Source: an uncultured Acidimicrobiales bacterium
Lineage (GTDB): Bacteria; Actinomycetota; Acidimicrobiia; Acidimicrobiales; Iamiaceae
Reading direction: 5' to 3'
Length of the DNA stretch: 5,302 nt
Assembly (NCBI GenBank): GCA_937926025.1
Contig: CALANQ010000009.1
Coordinates: forward strand, 1-5,302
In this document: positions 4,577-5,302 of the stretch, one piece after another
Position numbering within the stretch: position 1 is the first letter of the stretch
Layout: every line of letters begins with the position of its first letter
Program-made: the position numbers and the translations under genes
The notes under the pieces: generated by a model
Database searches by the model: none
What the model was told of the DNA's origin: nothing
Seen by the model: only the letters and a program-made list of their open reading frames with translations

Positions 4577-5302
4577 ATGTTCCGAGATGTGGACCAGCTC
4601 GCCAAGCGCGCCATCGAGGTGCTGTACGGGAACGATCGGGGGACGTGGACCCGTCCGTCGCCCCGCCTGTACCCCCACCAGTGGAGCTGGGACGCCGGGT
4701 TCGTCGCGATGGGCTGGGCCCAGCTGGACCCGATGCGGGCCATCAACGAGCTGTGGTCCCTGCTGCGGGGCCAGTGGTCCACCGGGATGATCCCGCAGAT
4801 CGTCTTCGACCTGAACGTGGCCCGCGGCGCCTACGAGCCCGGCCCCAACACCTGGGGGACGGCGCTCCACGCGCCGCCGGGCGCCGCCACCAGCGGGATC
4901 TGCCAGCCGCCGATCCACGCCATCTCCGTCGCTCGGGTCCGCGAGGTGGCAGCCACCCGCGACGCCGCCACGCTGCACGAGGTCGACGACGCCATCGTCG
5001 ACCTGTACCCCCGCCTGGTGCGCTGGCACGACTGGCTGCGCACCGCCCGGGACCCCGAAGCCACCGGGCTGGTCACGATCCTCCACCCCTGGGAGAGCGG
5101 GCTCGACAACTCGCCGCGCTGGGACCGCCCGCTGTCGCGGGTGGAGCCCGAGGTGATCGACGACCTCCCCCGTCCCGACCTGACCTACGTGACGGACCCG
5201 AGCGAGCGGCCCACGAACGCCGAGTACGAGCGCTACCGGTTCCTGGTCGACTGCCTCATCGCGGTAGACTACGACCAGGAGAAGGCGATGGCCGAGCACC
5301 CG
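4577..5302 (+). CDS. ggh: Glucosylglycerate hydrolase-like GH63 glycoside hydrolase, N-terminal 242 residues (3' end outside the window)
   Basis: An open frame of 242 codons runs off the right edge; mycobacterial glucosylglycerate hydrolase (GgH) is about 446 residues, so roughly half is seen. GgH cleaves the compatible solute 2-O-alpha-D-glucosylglycerate to glucose and glycerate in the cytoplasm, and some relatives also act on mannosylglycerate. The resemblance to the M. hassiacum enzyme is close: GND(R)GT near residue 18, LYPHQWSWDAGFVAMG (31-46), GQWSTGMIPQIVF (65-77), TSGICQPPIHAISV (105-118), HPWESGLDNSPRWD (170-183) and TDPSERPTNAEYERYRFLV (206-224). Asp39 and Asp177 line up with the substrate-binding Asp43 and the general acid Asp182 that I recall for that enzyme; the general base lies beyond the edge. 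There is no signal peptide. The ATG at 4577 has GGAG 7 nt upstream. In mycobacteria this enzyme mobilises solute stored in nitrogen starvation. A PHO-box-like site lies just upstream. Glucosyl versus mannosyl preference cannot be told here. Confidence 0.88.
   Translation, partial: MFRDVDQLAKRAIEVLYGNDRGTWTRPSPRLYPHQWSWDAGFVAMGWAQLDPMRAINELWSLLRGQWSTGMIPQIVFDLNVARGAYEPGPNTWGTALHAPPGAATSGICQPPIHAISVARVREVAATRDAATLHEVDDAIVDLYPRLVRWHDWLRTARDPEATGLVTILHPWESGLDNSPRWDRPLSRVEPEVIDDLPRPDLTYVTDPSERPTNAEYERYRFLVDCLIAVDYDQEKAMAEHP

Overview
This is a high-G+C bacterial window with dense coding. Codons strongly favour G or C in third position, and several genes lack a clear Shine-Dalgarno. One exported lipoprotein ends in a Thr/Pro-rich tail of a kind common in actinobacteria, and the last gene closely resembles the mycobacterial glucosylglycerate hydrolase. 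I infer an actinomycetota chromosome, possibly of the Acidimicrobiia type. The lineage rests on style and protein similarity recalled from memory, not on a search. I saw no mobile element, CRISPR array, tRNA or rRNA.

Left part (1-1120): the 3' end of an acyl-CoA dehydrogenase runs in from outside and converges on a two-gene minus-strand operon. That operon encodes an ArsR-type winged-helix regulator and an SRPBCC/AHSA1-domain protein, with a 4-bp ATGA stop/start overlap.

Middle (1121-2858): a 109-bp divergent intergenic region separates arsR from aidB, a full-length AidB-type flavoprotein of the acyl-CoA dehydrogenase superfamily. It carries two perfect palindromes that share an identical 17-mer exactly 50 bp apart. 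One overlaps the -35 of a good arsR promoter and the other begins about at the arsR transcription start. The aidB promoter appears to be leaderless. This looks like a shared ArsR-controlled switch for arsR-AHSA1 and possibly aidB.

Right part (2859-5302): aidB converges on a Tat-exported lipoprotein with a BNR/sialidase-like beta-propeller, with two small hairpins in the junction. The lipoprotein is divergent from the start of a GH63-type glucosylglycerate hydrolase that runs off the right edge. Their shared upstream region holds three TCAC-cored units at exact 11-bp spacing, resembling a PhoP/PhoB (PHO) box or another OmpR-family site such as GlnR. If real, this would tie compatible-solute turnover and an envelope glycan-related lipoprotein to phosphate or nitrogen status.

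The coding content belongs to known families. The two intergenic regulatory regions are the most novel part of the window.
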